Shown here in pieces: positions 7,939 through 13,504 of a stretch of 22,813 nt of DNA. Source of the DNA: Rhizobium sp. Q54 (lineage in GTDB: Bacteria; Bacteroidota; Bacteroidia; Flavobacteriales; Flavobacteriaceae). Both the position numbers and the translations under genes were made by a program. Position 1 is the stretch's first letter, and the number at the start of each line of letters is the position of its first letter. The DNA lies in NCBI GenBank assembly GCA_943324395.2, contig CALPLL020000004.1, forward strand, positions 1-22,813, in the 5' to 3' direction. The notes under the pieces are model-generated. The model did not search any database. It worked only from the letters and a program-made list of their open reading frames with translations, and was not told where the DNA came from.

Positions 7939-8751
7939 ATGAGAAAAATATTATTATTTATGTTGGTGTTAATTACAACTTTAACATATGGACAAACAGC
8001 AGAGGAATATTATAACATAGCAAATAATAAGTCAGATTCAAAAGACTTTCAAGGAGCTATAGAAAGTTACACAAAAGCCATTGAGTTAAATCCTAATTAT
8101 TCTGTAGCATATGTAAACCGAGGAGATACTAAAACCAAAATACAAGACTATCAAGGAGCAATAGCTGATTTTAGTAAAGCAATTGAATTAAATCCTAAAA
8201 ATAGTGATGCTTATTACAATAGAGGTGTTTCTAATTCAAAATTAAATCAAAAAGAAAGTGCTTGTTTAGATTGGATTAAGGCAGAGGAATTAGGTGATAC
8301 AGATGCTTATGATTTAATTAAACAATATTGTAAAGTCAATTTGTTAGATAGATATTTAAGTGATACAGATAAATTTAGTGGAGAAAAAACATATTATGGT
8401 GGTGGAACTGTGGTTTCATTTATGAAAGTAATAGGTAAAAAAAATTCAGCACAATATGTTTCAGTTTATGCTAATGGAAGTACTTTAAATTATGGATGCT
8501 ATGGTGTTTCTATACTATTTGAAAACGGAAAAAAAATTGTTAGAAGTAAAGAAAAAGTAGATACAGATTATAGTAATAGTGGTTGGCAATATAAAGCGTT
8601 TTTTACACCAACATTAAATGAAATAAACCTTCTAAAAACACTAAAAATAGTTGCGGTAAAATTGTATATTTATGATGTAAACGTTGATGAAAGCGATAGC
8701 AATACCATTTTAAAAGATGCAAAAATAATTTTAACTACTCCAAAAAAATAG
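7939..8751 (+). CDS. Exported TPR-repeat protein of unknown function
   Basis: 270 residues. A signal peptide covers about 1-19 (MRKILLFMLVLITTLTYGQ). Three tetratricopeptide repeats follow at about 21-54, 55-88 and 89-122, with typical motifs such as AIESYTKAIELNPNYSVAY and AIADFSKAIELNPKNSDAY. These helical repeats mediate protein contacts. The remainder (about 130-270) is a beta-rich region with no family I recognise; it includes FSGEKTYYGGGTVVSFM and LKIVAVKLYIYDVN. It would act in the periplasm or at the cell surface. Directly downstream lies the decayed remnant of a second copy of this kind of gene, which suggests tandem duplication. Confidence 0.75.
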   Translation: MRKILLFMLVLITTLTYGQTAEEYYNIANNKSDSKDFQGAIESYTKAIELNPNYSVAYVNRGDTKTKIQDYQGAIADFSKAIELNPKNSDAYYNRGVSNSKLNQKESACLDWIKAEELGDTDAYDLIKQYCKVNLLDRYLSDTDKFSGEKTYYGGGTVVSFMKVIGKKNSAQYVSVYANGSTLNYGCYGVSILFENGKKIVRSKEKVDTDYSNSGWQYKAFFTPTLNEINLLKTLKIVAVKLYIYDVNVDESDSNTILKDAKIILTTPKK

Positions 8752-8756
8752 AAATT

Positions 8757-8883
8757 ATGAAAAAAATATTGTTAGGATAATTAATTTTAGTTAGTTTGTA
8801 TTCAAACGAAATATGCTTAATTAAGGAAGTATAAAATTACAGATGTAAGACTTTATATTTTCGATACTAACATATTTTATTAA
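8757..8883 (+). pseudogene. Remnant of a paralogue of the upstream TPR gene
   Basis: An ATG at 8757 starts a signal-peptide-like MKKILLG that stops at once (TAA 8778-8780). About 45 bp later, 8827-8883 reads KYKITDVRLYIFDTNIFY followed by a stop. This matches the C-terminal LKIVAVKLYIYDVN of the preceding protein in sequence and position. Only the two ends of the presumed paralogue survive, so most of the gene has been deleted. The match is short but consistent at both ends. Confidence 0.55.
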
Positions 8884-8915
8884 GTTTTTTATATTAGTTT
8901 TATTCAAAAAATAAT

Positions 8916-9095
8916 ATGACAGTTCAAAAAGCAAGATTAATTTTAGGAGAAGAAGCCAAAAAATTTACCGATGATGATATTTCTGAAATAATTTCTATTT
9001 TAGATGTTTTTGTAAAATGTTTTATGCGTTCAATGGAGGGTGAAATATTAAAAAAAATATCAAGCAATAAAAATTCAGTTAAAGTGAAGTTATAA
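8916..9095 (+). CDS. Small conserved-looking protein, 59 aa
   Basis: ATG at 8916 opens a 59-codon frame encoding a soluble, helical, charged protein. It begins MTVQKARLILGEEAKKFTDD and continues with ISEIISILDVFVKCFM, with a basic tail. It has no signal peptide or membrane segment. The segment 'LILGEEAKKFTDDDI' followed by a helix is a pattern I associate with short proteins carried on Bacteroidetes mobile elements, but I cannot name a function. It ends 8 bp before a strong hairpin, which supports it as a genuine transcription unit end. Codon use matches its neighbours. Confidence 0.6.
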   Translation: MTVQKARLILGEEAKKFTDDDISEIISILDVFVKCFMRSMEGEILKKISSNKNSVKVKL

Positions 9096-9103
9096 AGTAC
9101 TTT

Positions 9104-9146
9104 AATTAATAGCCAAACAATCGTTCGATTATTTGGCTATTTAATT
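9104..9146. terminator. Bidirectional hairpin between convergent genes
   Basis: AATTAATAGCCAAA (9104-9117) pairs with TTTGGCTATTTAATT (9132-9146) with one bulge; the loop region contains CAATCG/TTCGATT. It lies between the end of the 59-aa gene and the end of the minus-strand operon. There is no strong T run, so termination strength is uncertain. Confidence 0.6.
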
Positions 9147-9148
9147 AT

Positions 9149-9202
9149 GGGGGAGGTTGAGGGCGTTTTAGGGGCGTTTTTCCAATCTTTATTATTTGGG
9201 GG
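9149..9202 (+). other. G-rich stretch with four G runs
   Basis: In an otherwise AT-rich element, G runs of 5, 3, 4 and 5 lie at 9149-9153, 9161-9163, 9171-9174 and 9198-9202. GGGCGTTTT is repeated at 9161-9169 and 9172-9180. A G-quadruplex is conceivable, although the last loop is long. Function unknown. Confidence 0.4.
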
Positions 9203-9206
9203 AGTA

Positions 9207-9704
9207 TTATTTAGTACTAATATTATTTATATAGATTATTTCAAATTCTTCCCTTGAATTAAAAAATGCTATTGCTTCACTTTTTTTAATGGTAAGTTCG
9301 TGAACTACTTTTTTTAGATGTCTTGTGTCAAAATTTCTACAATAAGTGTTTGCAAAAAAATCAGCAATTTCCTTTTTAAGTGTCCACGAACATCCAAAAT
9401 TTTCTTGTTTTAATTCGTTCTCTGTCATTCCTCGATATATCTTAATTTCGTTGGGTAAGCTATTAAAGTATGCCAGTTCTTCCGAATCCATTAGATATTT
9501 TTTTTGCGGTTCGTTTTTTAAGAAACAGTCTTTTATAATTTCTGAGAACTTTAAAAGATTGTCGCTCATTTCATAACTTCTTCGCAATGCATACCAATAA
9601 TTTTTACCATTAATTCGTTCTTTTATTTTGAGAAAGGCATCAAATCGGTTAAAACTATCAACCCCAATACCACAAAGAAGTTTATCAATTTCCTTTTTAT
9701 TCAT
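9207..9704 (-). CDS. Candidate ADP-ribosyltransferase-fold protein
   Basis: 165 residues, no signal peptide. The C-terminal two thirds carry, in the right order and spacing, the three motifs of R-S-E class ADP-ribosyltransferases: Arg91 in KIYRGM, Ser106-Trp-Thr in GCSWTLKKEIADFFA, and the paired glutamates in SREEFEIIY (Glu153 and Glu155 give ExE). In known family members these bind NAD and catalyse transfer of ADP-ribose to a protein or nucleic acid. The N-terminal 80 residues are helical and unrecognised. It is the last gene of the minus-strand operon, 41 bp after the serine recombinase. Whether it is a toxin, a defence effector or a modifier of host functions cannot be told; no obvious antitoxin lies next to it. 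The assignment is from motif pattern only. Confidence 0.6.
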   Translation of the reverse strand: MNKKEIDKLLCGIGVDSFNRFDAFLKIKERINGKNYWYALRRSYEMSDNLLKFSEIIKDCFLKNEPQKKYLMDSEELAYFNSLPNEIKIYRGMTENELKQENFGCSWTLKKEIADFFANTYCRNFDTRHLKKVVHELTIKKSEAIAFFNSREEFEIIYINNISTK

Positions 9705-9745
9705 AATATTTAAGTTTAACTATTATTTACTCATTATATTCTGTA

Positions 9746-10339
9746 TTATTTGATGTATGCCTCTACTGATTGAAATACACCTTTTACTTCGTCTAACTTT
9801 TTTCGCTTATTTACCTCACGCATTAAATAACCACTTTTAGGTCTTGATTTTGAATCTTTACTGCCTTTTGGTCTGCCTAATATTTTCCCTTGAGATTTAG
9901 CTCGGTTAATACCCTCTTTTGTCCTTTCCGAAATTAAACTCCTTTCAAATTCAGAAAAGGCAGATAGTATTTGAAAATGTAAACGCCCAACTGCATTTGT
10001 AAAATCCAAGTTATCCGAAACGGACACAAAACCAATTCCTTTATCAGTTAGTTCTTGTATTTCCAATATTAGTTCTCTACTTGACCTTGCGTACCTATCT
10101 AATTTAAATACTATAATTTGTGAATATTCCTTTGCACGTAGTTTTTGTAGAAGGGATTGTTTTATAGGTCTTGTGTTTCTGGTTGATTCCACTTCTTCAA
10201 ATAAATCAAATTCTAAATTGTTATCGTGGGCATATTGAATCAACCTTATTTTTTGGTTGTCGGTCGTTTGTTTGCCAGTCGAGACACGGCAATACAAAGC
10301 CACCTTGCTATTACTTATTTTTTCTTCTTCTTTAGACAT
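9746..10339 (-). CDS. Serine recombinase, resolvase/invertase family
   Basis: 197 residues. The catalytic domain shows nucleophile Ser20 in YCRVSTGKQ, the DRYARS motif (81-86), and the long helix region SEFERSLISERTKEG (129-143). It ends with GRPKGSKDSK leading into a short basic C-terminus that may hold a reduced helix-turn-helix. The length is that of small resolvases and invertases, not of large serine integrases, so it more likely resolves dimers or inverts DNA than integrates the element; the tyrosine integrase at the left end covers that role. It begins 21 bp after the preceding gene. The start at 10339 gives a slightly long N-terminus before the first strand (KVALYCRVS) but no later ATG fits. 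Confidence 0.88.
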   Translation of the reverse strand: MSKEEEKISNSKVALYCRVSTGKQTTDNQKIRLIQYAHDNNLEFDLFEEVESTRNTRPIKQSLLQKLRAKEYSQIIVFKLDRYARSSRELILEIQELTDKGIGFVSVSDNLDFTNAVGRLHFQILSAFSEFERSLISERTKEGINRAKSQGKILGRPKGSKDSKSRPKSGYLMREVNKRKKLDEVKGVFQSVEAYIK

Positions 10340-10360
10340 AAAATTATTATTTAAAGTAAT

Positions 10361-10768
10361 TTATTTATATAGAATATTTTTTAATGGAATGGTAGCTAAC
10401 TTGGCGTAACTGGATATGTTATTATTTGGTATTACATTTACCGCTATCACTTTTCTTATTTTAAAGCTGTTTCCAACTGGATAAATTTCGTGTACTGGAA
10501 TATTTCTTTCCAAAGATTGTTTTACTTCATAATATGACCCTCTACTTATAGTTCCATTAAGGCTACTTACTACCATAAAATCAATCAATTCAATCAATTG
10601 AAGGTATTGGTTATATACCGACATTTTCTTATAAACCAAGTGAATGTTTGGTGCAATAATAAAGCTGTTATATAACCTACTTATAAAGACATATTCTTTC
10701 ATTTCCTTTGTGGAATTAAATGTATTTGGGCTGTGACTAAAAAAACCTAAAATTGGTTTATCCATCAT
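10361..10768 (-). CDS. Unknown protein, possible nucleoside-deoxyribosyltransferase-like fold
   Basis: 135 residues, soluble. It begins with a strand KPILGFFSHSP, then a helix and a second strand FIIAPNIHL. A third element, LIDFMVVSSLNGTISRGSYYEVKQSL (in part, 60-85), ends with IPVHEIYPV. The arrangement 'strand - NGTISRGSYYEV - helix - IPVHEI' resembles the small Rossmann-like proteins of the nucleoside 2-deoxyribosyltransferase superfamily, where a glutamate after the glycine motif is catalytic. This is only a visual likeness and the function is open. The start overlaps the stop of the upstream membrane-protein gene by 4 bp (ATGA), implying coupled translation; a second ATG 3 bp on is equally possible. 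Confidence 0.5.
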   Translation of the reverse strand: MMDKPILGFFSHSPNTFNSTKEMKEYVFISRLYNSFIIAPNIHLVYKKMSVYNQYLQLIELIDFMVVSSLNGTISRGSYYEVKQSLERNIPVHEIYPVGNSFKIRKVIAVNVIPNNNISSYAKLATIPLKNILYK

Positions 10769-10971
10769 CCTTTTCTTTTAATGGTATGACTTAATTCCTT
10801 TAAATTTAAAATGGCATAATTGAAAATTTTAAATGCAAAACCTACCGCCAGTATTCCACCAACAGCAATCAATGCGGTAGCACCATATTTCAAGTATTTG
10901 CTATTTTTAATCTGCTCTTGCAATTGTTTATTGACATTAAATTCAAAGTCTATCTTTTTCTCTTCTTTCAT
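10765..10971 (-). CDS. Small single-pass membrane protein, 68 aa
   Basis: The N-terminal 30 residues are charged (MKEEKKIDFEFNV, then Gln/Lys-rich), followed by one hydrophobic segment at about 31-53 (ATALIAVGGILAVGFAFKIF) and a basic tail ending KRKG. It therefore has the shape of a short bitopic inner-membrane protein. The first codons overlap the end of the preceding gene by 29 bp and its stop overlaps the next start by 4 bp, so it belongs firmly to the operon. No family recognised. Small membrane proteins with this charge layout occur among phage coat or spike-anchor proteins and among holin-like proteins, but nothing decides between these. Confidence 0.65.
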   Translation of the reverse strand: MKEEKKIDFEFNVNKQLQEQIKNSKYLKYGATALIAVGGILAVGFAFKIFNYAILNLKELSHTIKRKG

Positions 10972-11140
10972 TTCTTATATTTAAATAAATTATTGTTAAA
11001 AATCCAATTGTAAACCCAATGAAAAGGGTTCTCTTTAATGCTCTGTTTTCATTTTTTAAAAACTGAGTCGCTTCTATTCCAGCAAGGTCAATATTAGCTT
11101 CTGGTAAAGGAATTATTCTATGTAAGTTTACATCAATCAT
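10943..11140 (-). CDS. Small single-pass membrane protein, 65 aa
   Basis: After about 37 mostly polar residues comes one hydrophobic stretch at about 38-54 (TLFIGFTIGFLTIIYL), then a strongly charged tail NIRNERREKDRL. It is encoded between the unknown basic protein (4-bp overlap at its start) and the other small membrane protein (29-bp overlap at its end). Such tight packing supports translation. No homologous family recognised. It may form a pair with the 68-aa membrane protein. Confidence 0.6.
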   Translation of the reverse strand: MIDVNLHRIIPLPEANIDLAGIEATQFLKNENRALKRTLFIGFTIGFLTIIYLNIRNERREKDRL

Positions 11141-11505
11141 ATCTTTTTAATTTTATAATTATCATCGTCTATTCGCTCATAGGAAACTTCATAAACAGAG
11201 TAACAATAGTTGTTGGAATATTTACTGACAGATAGGTGCGTAAATACACTAAATGAAAATCCTTTACCCAATAAAAACTGCTTGTGCACAATTGTTTCAT
11301 TTTCTCCATCTAAAACGTCAATCAATATTCTAAAGTTAAGGAGCAGTTGTTTGTTGATGAAGCTCAATCTTTTCCTTAATTGATTGTTTATTTGGTTATG
11401 AAATAGAATACGATTTTCTTTTGATGCGAATATTTGGTTCTGTCTTGTTGGTATAAATGATTCACCACTATAATAACAAGTCCGAATTTCATTATTAATT
11501 GCCAT
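11137..11505 (-). CDS. Unknown basic protein, 122 aa
   Basis: The N-terminal section TCYYSGESFIPTRQNQIFAS followed by KENRILFHNQINNQ recalls the short zinc-ribbon pattern 'C..C...F.P.R.NQ.FCS..CR' found in many Bacteroidetes element proteins. Here, however, only Cys10 is kept, so it would not bind zinc in that way. The rest alternates helix (LRKRLSFINKQLLLNF) and beta strands to a Lys-rich end. No signal peptide or membrane segment. It follows the Rep gene after 5 bp and overlaps the next gene by 4 bp. A nucleic-acid-associated role next to Rep is plausible but not shown. Confidence 0.6.
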   Translation of the reverse strand: MAINNEIRTCYYSGESFIPTRQNQIFASKENRILFHNQINNQLRKRLSFINKQLLLNFRILIDVLDGENETIVHKQFLLGKGFSFSVFTHLSVSKYSNNYCYSVYEVSYERIDDDNYKIKKI

Positions 11506-11510
11506 ATTAA

Positions 11511-12149
11511 TTAGTTTAAAGTTTTTTTAATGTTCACTCTCGCTGTTACAAAATCACTTGAAATTTGCGGTTTTTGGATTATTTTGTTTAATGCTAATTC
11601 TTTATACTTCCGTGAACGAGCAAATACTCTTTTATTGATTCCTAATTCAACAATTTCTTTAGGAATGTAGTAATTCATTTTTTTATCATAGTTTTTCACT
11701 AACTCTCCGTGTGCTTTTCGACAGTTAAATGTTCTTTTAAGATGTTGAGGTAGTTTCTCCCCTTTGATGTTTATATAAGGAATACTTACAACAATATGGT
11801 GATGTACTCCACCATTTTCTCCAATATCTACGAGTCTTATATAACCAAGTAGTTCCGACCCATTTTCTTTTAAGGCCTTTTTGAGTGCAAAAAAGAACCT
11901 ATCTAACTTATCGCTCTCATTGTAATTAATTACGTATTCTATAAGTGTATATCTTCTTCTACAAGCATAGGTTTGAAAAAAATCTTTTATCTTGATTTCG
12001 CGGTGGTACTTTATAACTTCAAGGTCTGTAAATCTTACAAACCTCTGATTAGTTTCGTCCTCATATAATTTGACACTGGTTGCTCTTCGTATGGATTTCG
12101 ATTCTCTATTTGTCCTTCTCGAAAAAGGATGTGTGAAAATGTGTTTCAT
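11511..12149 (-). CDS. HUH-type rolling-circle replication initiator (Rep-like)
   Basis: 212 residues. The HUH motif is GGVHHHIVVSIPY, in which His116 and His118 would bind the metal. About 43 residues later MNYYIPKE provides the tyrosine motif Y-x-x-K (Tyr161, Lys164), the order and spacing expected for rolling-circle Rep proteins and small HUH endonucleases. A preceding strand, LGYIRLVDIG, fits the core sheet. Such enzymes nick one strand at an origin, stay covalently attached through Tyr, and prime rolling-circle replication. The flanks are rich in Arg/Lys. No helicase domain is present. It is the second gene of the minus-strand operon, 11 bp after the HTH gene. It suggests that the excised element replicates as a circle or is mobilised as single strands. 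Plasmid, ICE or ssDNA-phage origin cannot be separated from sequence alone. Confidence 0.7.
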   Translation of the reverse strand: MKHIFTHPFSRRTNRESKSIRRATSVKLYEDETNQRFVRFTDLEVIKYHREIKIKDFFQTYACRRRYTLIEYVINYNESDKLDRFFFALKKALKENGSELLGYIRLVDIGENGGVHHHIVVSIPYINIKGEKLPQHLKRTFNCRKAHGELVKNYDKKMNYYIPKEIVELGINKRVFARSRKYKELALNKIIQKPQISSDFVTARVNIKKTLN

Positions 12150-12160
12150 AAGCAGTTGAT

Positions 12161-12358
12161 TTAAATGTATTTAGGTTTGATCGAATTAATATTTTCTTCC
12201 GTTACAGTTTCAGCATAAATTAGAACTTTTCTTCCCATTTTAAATGCTCTTATTCTTCCATTAGAAATAAGTCTTTCCACCGTTTTAGTAGATGACCTAA
12301 GATGATGTGAAGTTTCCTTTTTTGTCCAAAAGTCGGGAGGGGATTTTTGTTTTTCCAT
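12161..12358 (-). CDS. MerR-like HTH protein, probable excisionase or regulator
   Basis: 65 residues fitting the helix-turn-helix 'HTH_17' domain of excisionases and small MerR-like regulators: FWTKKETSHHLRSSTKTVER gives the HTH, followed by NGRIRAFKMGRKVLI, the beta-wing, and a short tail. It is the first gene of the long minus-strand operon and has a -7 box 30 bp upstream. In Bacteroidetes elements a protein of this type commonly directs excision together with the tyrosine integrase and controls the replication genes behind it. DNA target and sign of regulation are not visible. Confidence 0.8.
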   Translation of the reverse strand: MEKQKSPPDFWTKKETSHHLRSSTKTVERLISNGRIRAFKMGRKVLIYAETVTEENINSIKPKYI

Positions 12359-12387
12359 TGTTTTTATTTTGATTGTTTAACTAAAAG

Positions 12388-12395
12388 CAAAAATA
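12388..12395 (-). promoter_or_regulatory. Probable -7 box of the HTH-Rep operon
   Basis: On the minus strand this reads TATTTTTG, matching TAnnTTTG, 29 bp upstream of the ATG at 12358. No convincing -33 element. It would drive all eight minus-strand genes down to 9207. Confidence 0.5.
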
Positions 12396-12423
12396 GGATA
12401 TGCATATTTTTCGGTAAAAAAAA

Positions 12424-12447
12424 AACCATTGAGTTTACTCAATGGTT
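12424..12447 (-). terminator. Terminator of the 246-aa gene
   Basis: AACCATTGAGT (12424-12434) and ACTCAATGGTT (12437-12447) form an 11-bp perfect stem. On the minus strand it is followed by a run of T, giving a strong intrinsic terminator that insulates the HTH-Rep operon from the gene upstream of it. Confidence 0.85.
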
Positions 12448-12495
12448 TTGTTGATTTTACTTAATGTTTTATAATAATACTTTTAAATGATATTT

Positions 12496-13236
12496 TTAAG
12501 AATTAAGAATCCGATCTCTAACTTCTGAATAGTGTAAATATCTTCTATCTAAATGGAGCTTGTGATTTTGAGATATAGAAGATTTAGTATTTAGTAATTT
12601 ATTTTCAGATAACCAATTTCTAAATATTTCTGGTTTGCAAAAAGATTTAATTAATTTTTCTTGGTACATTATTCTGTAAATAAAACTAATATCGGATAAG
12701 TATGTATTTTTAGGTTGATACATTTCATAAAAATGCATAAATAATTCGAGAACATCTGGATTCTTAAAAATATGAGGTGATGGTTCATCAACATTTTGGT
12801 TATCTTCATAATCAAACATAAATTCTTTCATTTCGTTGTATTTTTCCAAATTAAACAATGACAACCTCAGTTTAAGATTTAAAATAATTTGAACAAAATC
12901 AAAACCGTTTTTAAAGCATACATATACTATTGAGTTTATTGAACTTTCGTAAATTTCTGATAAAAATTTGTATTCAGTGGAGTTGTATTTTGGATTATTT
13001 TTTTTAAAATTATCAAGAATCACCATGTTATTATACAATTCAAAAACAAATTGTGAGATAATGTCATTTTTTTCTAATTTAGATTTTCCAAACACATTAT
13101 TATTAATTTCATTAAAAAAATTTTCAGAATTAGTTTCTAACATATCATAGTAAGATATATTAAAATTTTCCCATAATTTTTCATCTTCCAAGAAGTATAT
13201 AAAATTATTTATTTTATTAAGCTCATCAAATTTCAT
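12496..13236 (-). CDS. Unknown helical protein at the right end of the element
   Basis: 246 residues, acidic and Asn/Phe/Leu-rich, without signal peptide, membrane segment or known motif. Predicted by eye to be almost wholly helical (for example IISQFVFELYNNMVILDNF and VLELFMHFYEMYQP), with a basic C-terminal section containing LHLDRRYLHYSEVRDR. Its codon use is even more AT-rich than its neighbours. It is a single-gene unit: its own strong terminator follows at 12424-12447 and the right arm sites lie 32 bp upstream. Genes in this boundary position are often exchangeable cargo such as anti-phage proteins, but nothing in the sequence proves a role. Confidence 0.65.
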   Translation of the reverse strand: MKFDELNKINNFIYFLEDEKLWENFNISYYDMLETNSENFFNEINNNVFGKSKLEKNDIISQFVFELYNNMVILDNFKKNNPKYNSTEYKFLSEIYESSINSIVYVCFKNGFDFVQIILNLKLRLSLFNLEKYNEMKEFMFDYEDNQNVDEPSPHIFKNPDVLELFMHFYEMYQPKNTYLSDISFIYRIMYQEKLIKSFCKPEIFRNWLSENKLLNTKSSISQNHKLHLDRRYLHYSEVRDRILNS

Positions 13237-13267
13237 AATTTTAATTATATTGCGTTAAGTTATGATT

Positions 13268-13288
13268 ATGGACACAAAATGGACACAC
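13268..13288. repeat. Right pair of putative integrase arm-type sites
   Basis: ATGGACACAA (13268-13277) and ATGGACACAC (13279-13288) are spaced by 11 bp and share the motif and orientation of the four copies beside attL. They lie 53 bp inside attR. Their presence only near both ends supports a role in recombination. Confidence 0.65.
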
Positions 13289-13301
13289 GAATATAATAAA
13301 A

Positions 13302-13340
13302 AATCCTTAAACCCCAATTTTATTGGTATTTAAGGATTAA
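13302..13340 (-). terminator. Element-borne terminator for tRNA-Arg
   Basis: AATCCTTAAA (13302-13311) pairs with TTTAAGGATT (13330-13339), and the inner CCAAT pairs with ATTGG around a TTT loop. On the minus strand a T run follows. It sits directly after the tRNA 3' end, on the element side of attR, and so replaces the chromosomal terminator at 1715-1747. Confidence 0.8.
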
Positions 13341-13356
13341 TTTGTGACCTCGACTG
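13341..13356. repeat. attR core within the tRNA-Arg 3' end
   Basis: TTTGTGACCTCGACTG, identical to 1745-1760. It spans the tRNA discriminator base, the 3' acceptor strand and the start of the T arm, so integration restores a complete tRNA gene. Confidence 0.9.
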
Positions 13357-13418
13357 GATTCAAACCAGTAACCTTCTGAGCCGTAATCAGATGCGCTATT
13401 CAGTTGCGCCACGAGGCC
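13345..13418 (-). tRNA. tRNA-Arg (anticodon ACG)
   Basis: A full cloverleaf reads on the minus strand: acceptor GGCCTCG with CGAGGTC (one G-T pair), D stem GCGC/GCGC, anticodon stem TCTGA/TCAGA with loop TTACGGC (anticodon ACG, read as ICG for CGN codons), and T arm ACTGG-TTTGAAT-CCAGT. The discriminator is A; CCA is not encoded. The gene is complete and is the integration target of the element. A good promoter lies upstream. Confidence 0.96.
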
Positions 13419-13430
13419 ATTTTGTGGGTG

Positions 13431-13461
13431 CAAATATAGGTATTAAAGTCTAAATTGCAAA
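13431..13461 (-). promoter_or_regulatory. Promoter of tRNA-Arg
   Basis: On the minus strand TTTG (13461-13458) is followed after 19 bp by TATATTTG (13438-13431), a full match to the Bacteroidetes -33/-7 promoter, 12 bp before the tRNA 5' end. Confidence 0.75.
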
Positions 13462-13504
13462 TGTAATTATAAATAAATCAAAATTGATTTTTTGAAAAAC
13501 TGCA

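Larger units (their letters stand above)
1745..13356. mobile_element. Integrative element of about 11.6 kb in the 3' end of tRNA-Arg
   Basis: The sequence TTTGTGACCTCGACTG occurs at 1745-1760 and again at 13341-13356, where it forms the 3' end of an intact tRNA-Arg. Distance between copies gives an element of 11,596 bp. A tyrosine integrase starts 200 bp inside the left end. Clusters of ATGGACWCAA repeats lie just inside each end. Genes outside are conserved flavobacterial chromosome, while those inside are accessory: integrase, HTH regulator, HUH Rep, serine recombinase, secreted lipase, nuclease-like protein and several unknowns. No type IV secretion genes or virion genes were recognised, so autonomous transfer is unlikely. 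The boundaries are seen directly; the mode of spread is inferred. Confidence 0.9.

Noticed and set aside
9746..12358. Inovirus prophage
   Set aside because: HUH Rep and small membrane proteins are suggestive, but no Zot/pI-type ATPase, adhesion protein or secretin gene is seen; kept only as a hypothesis.
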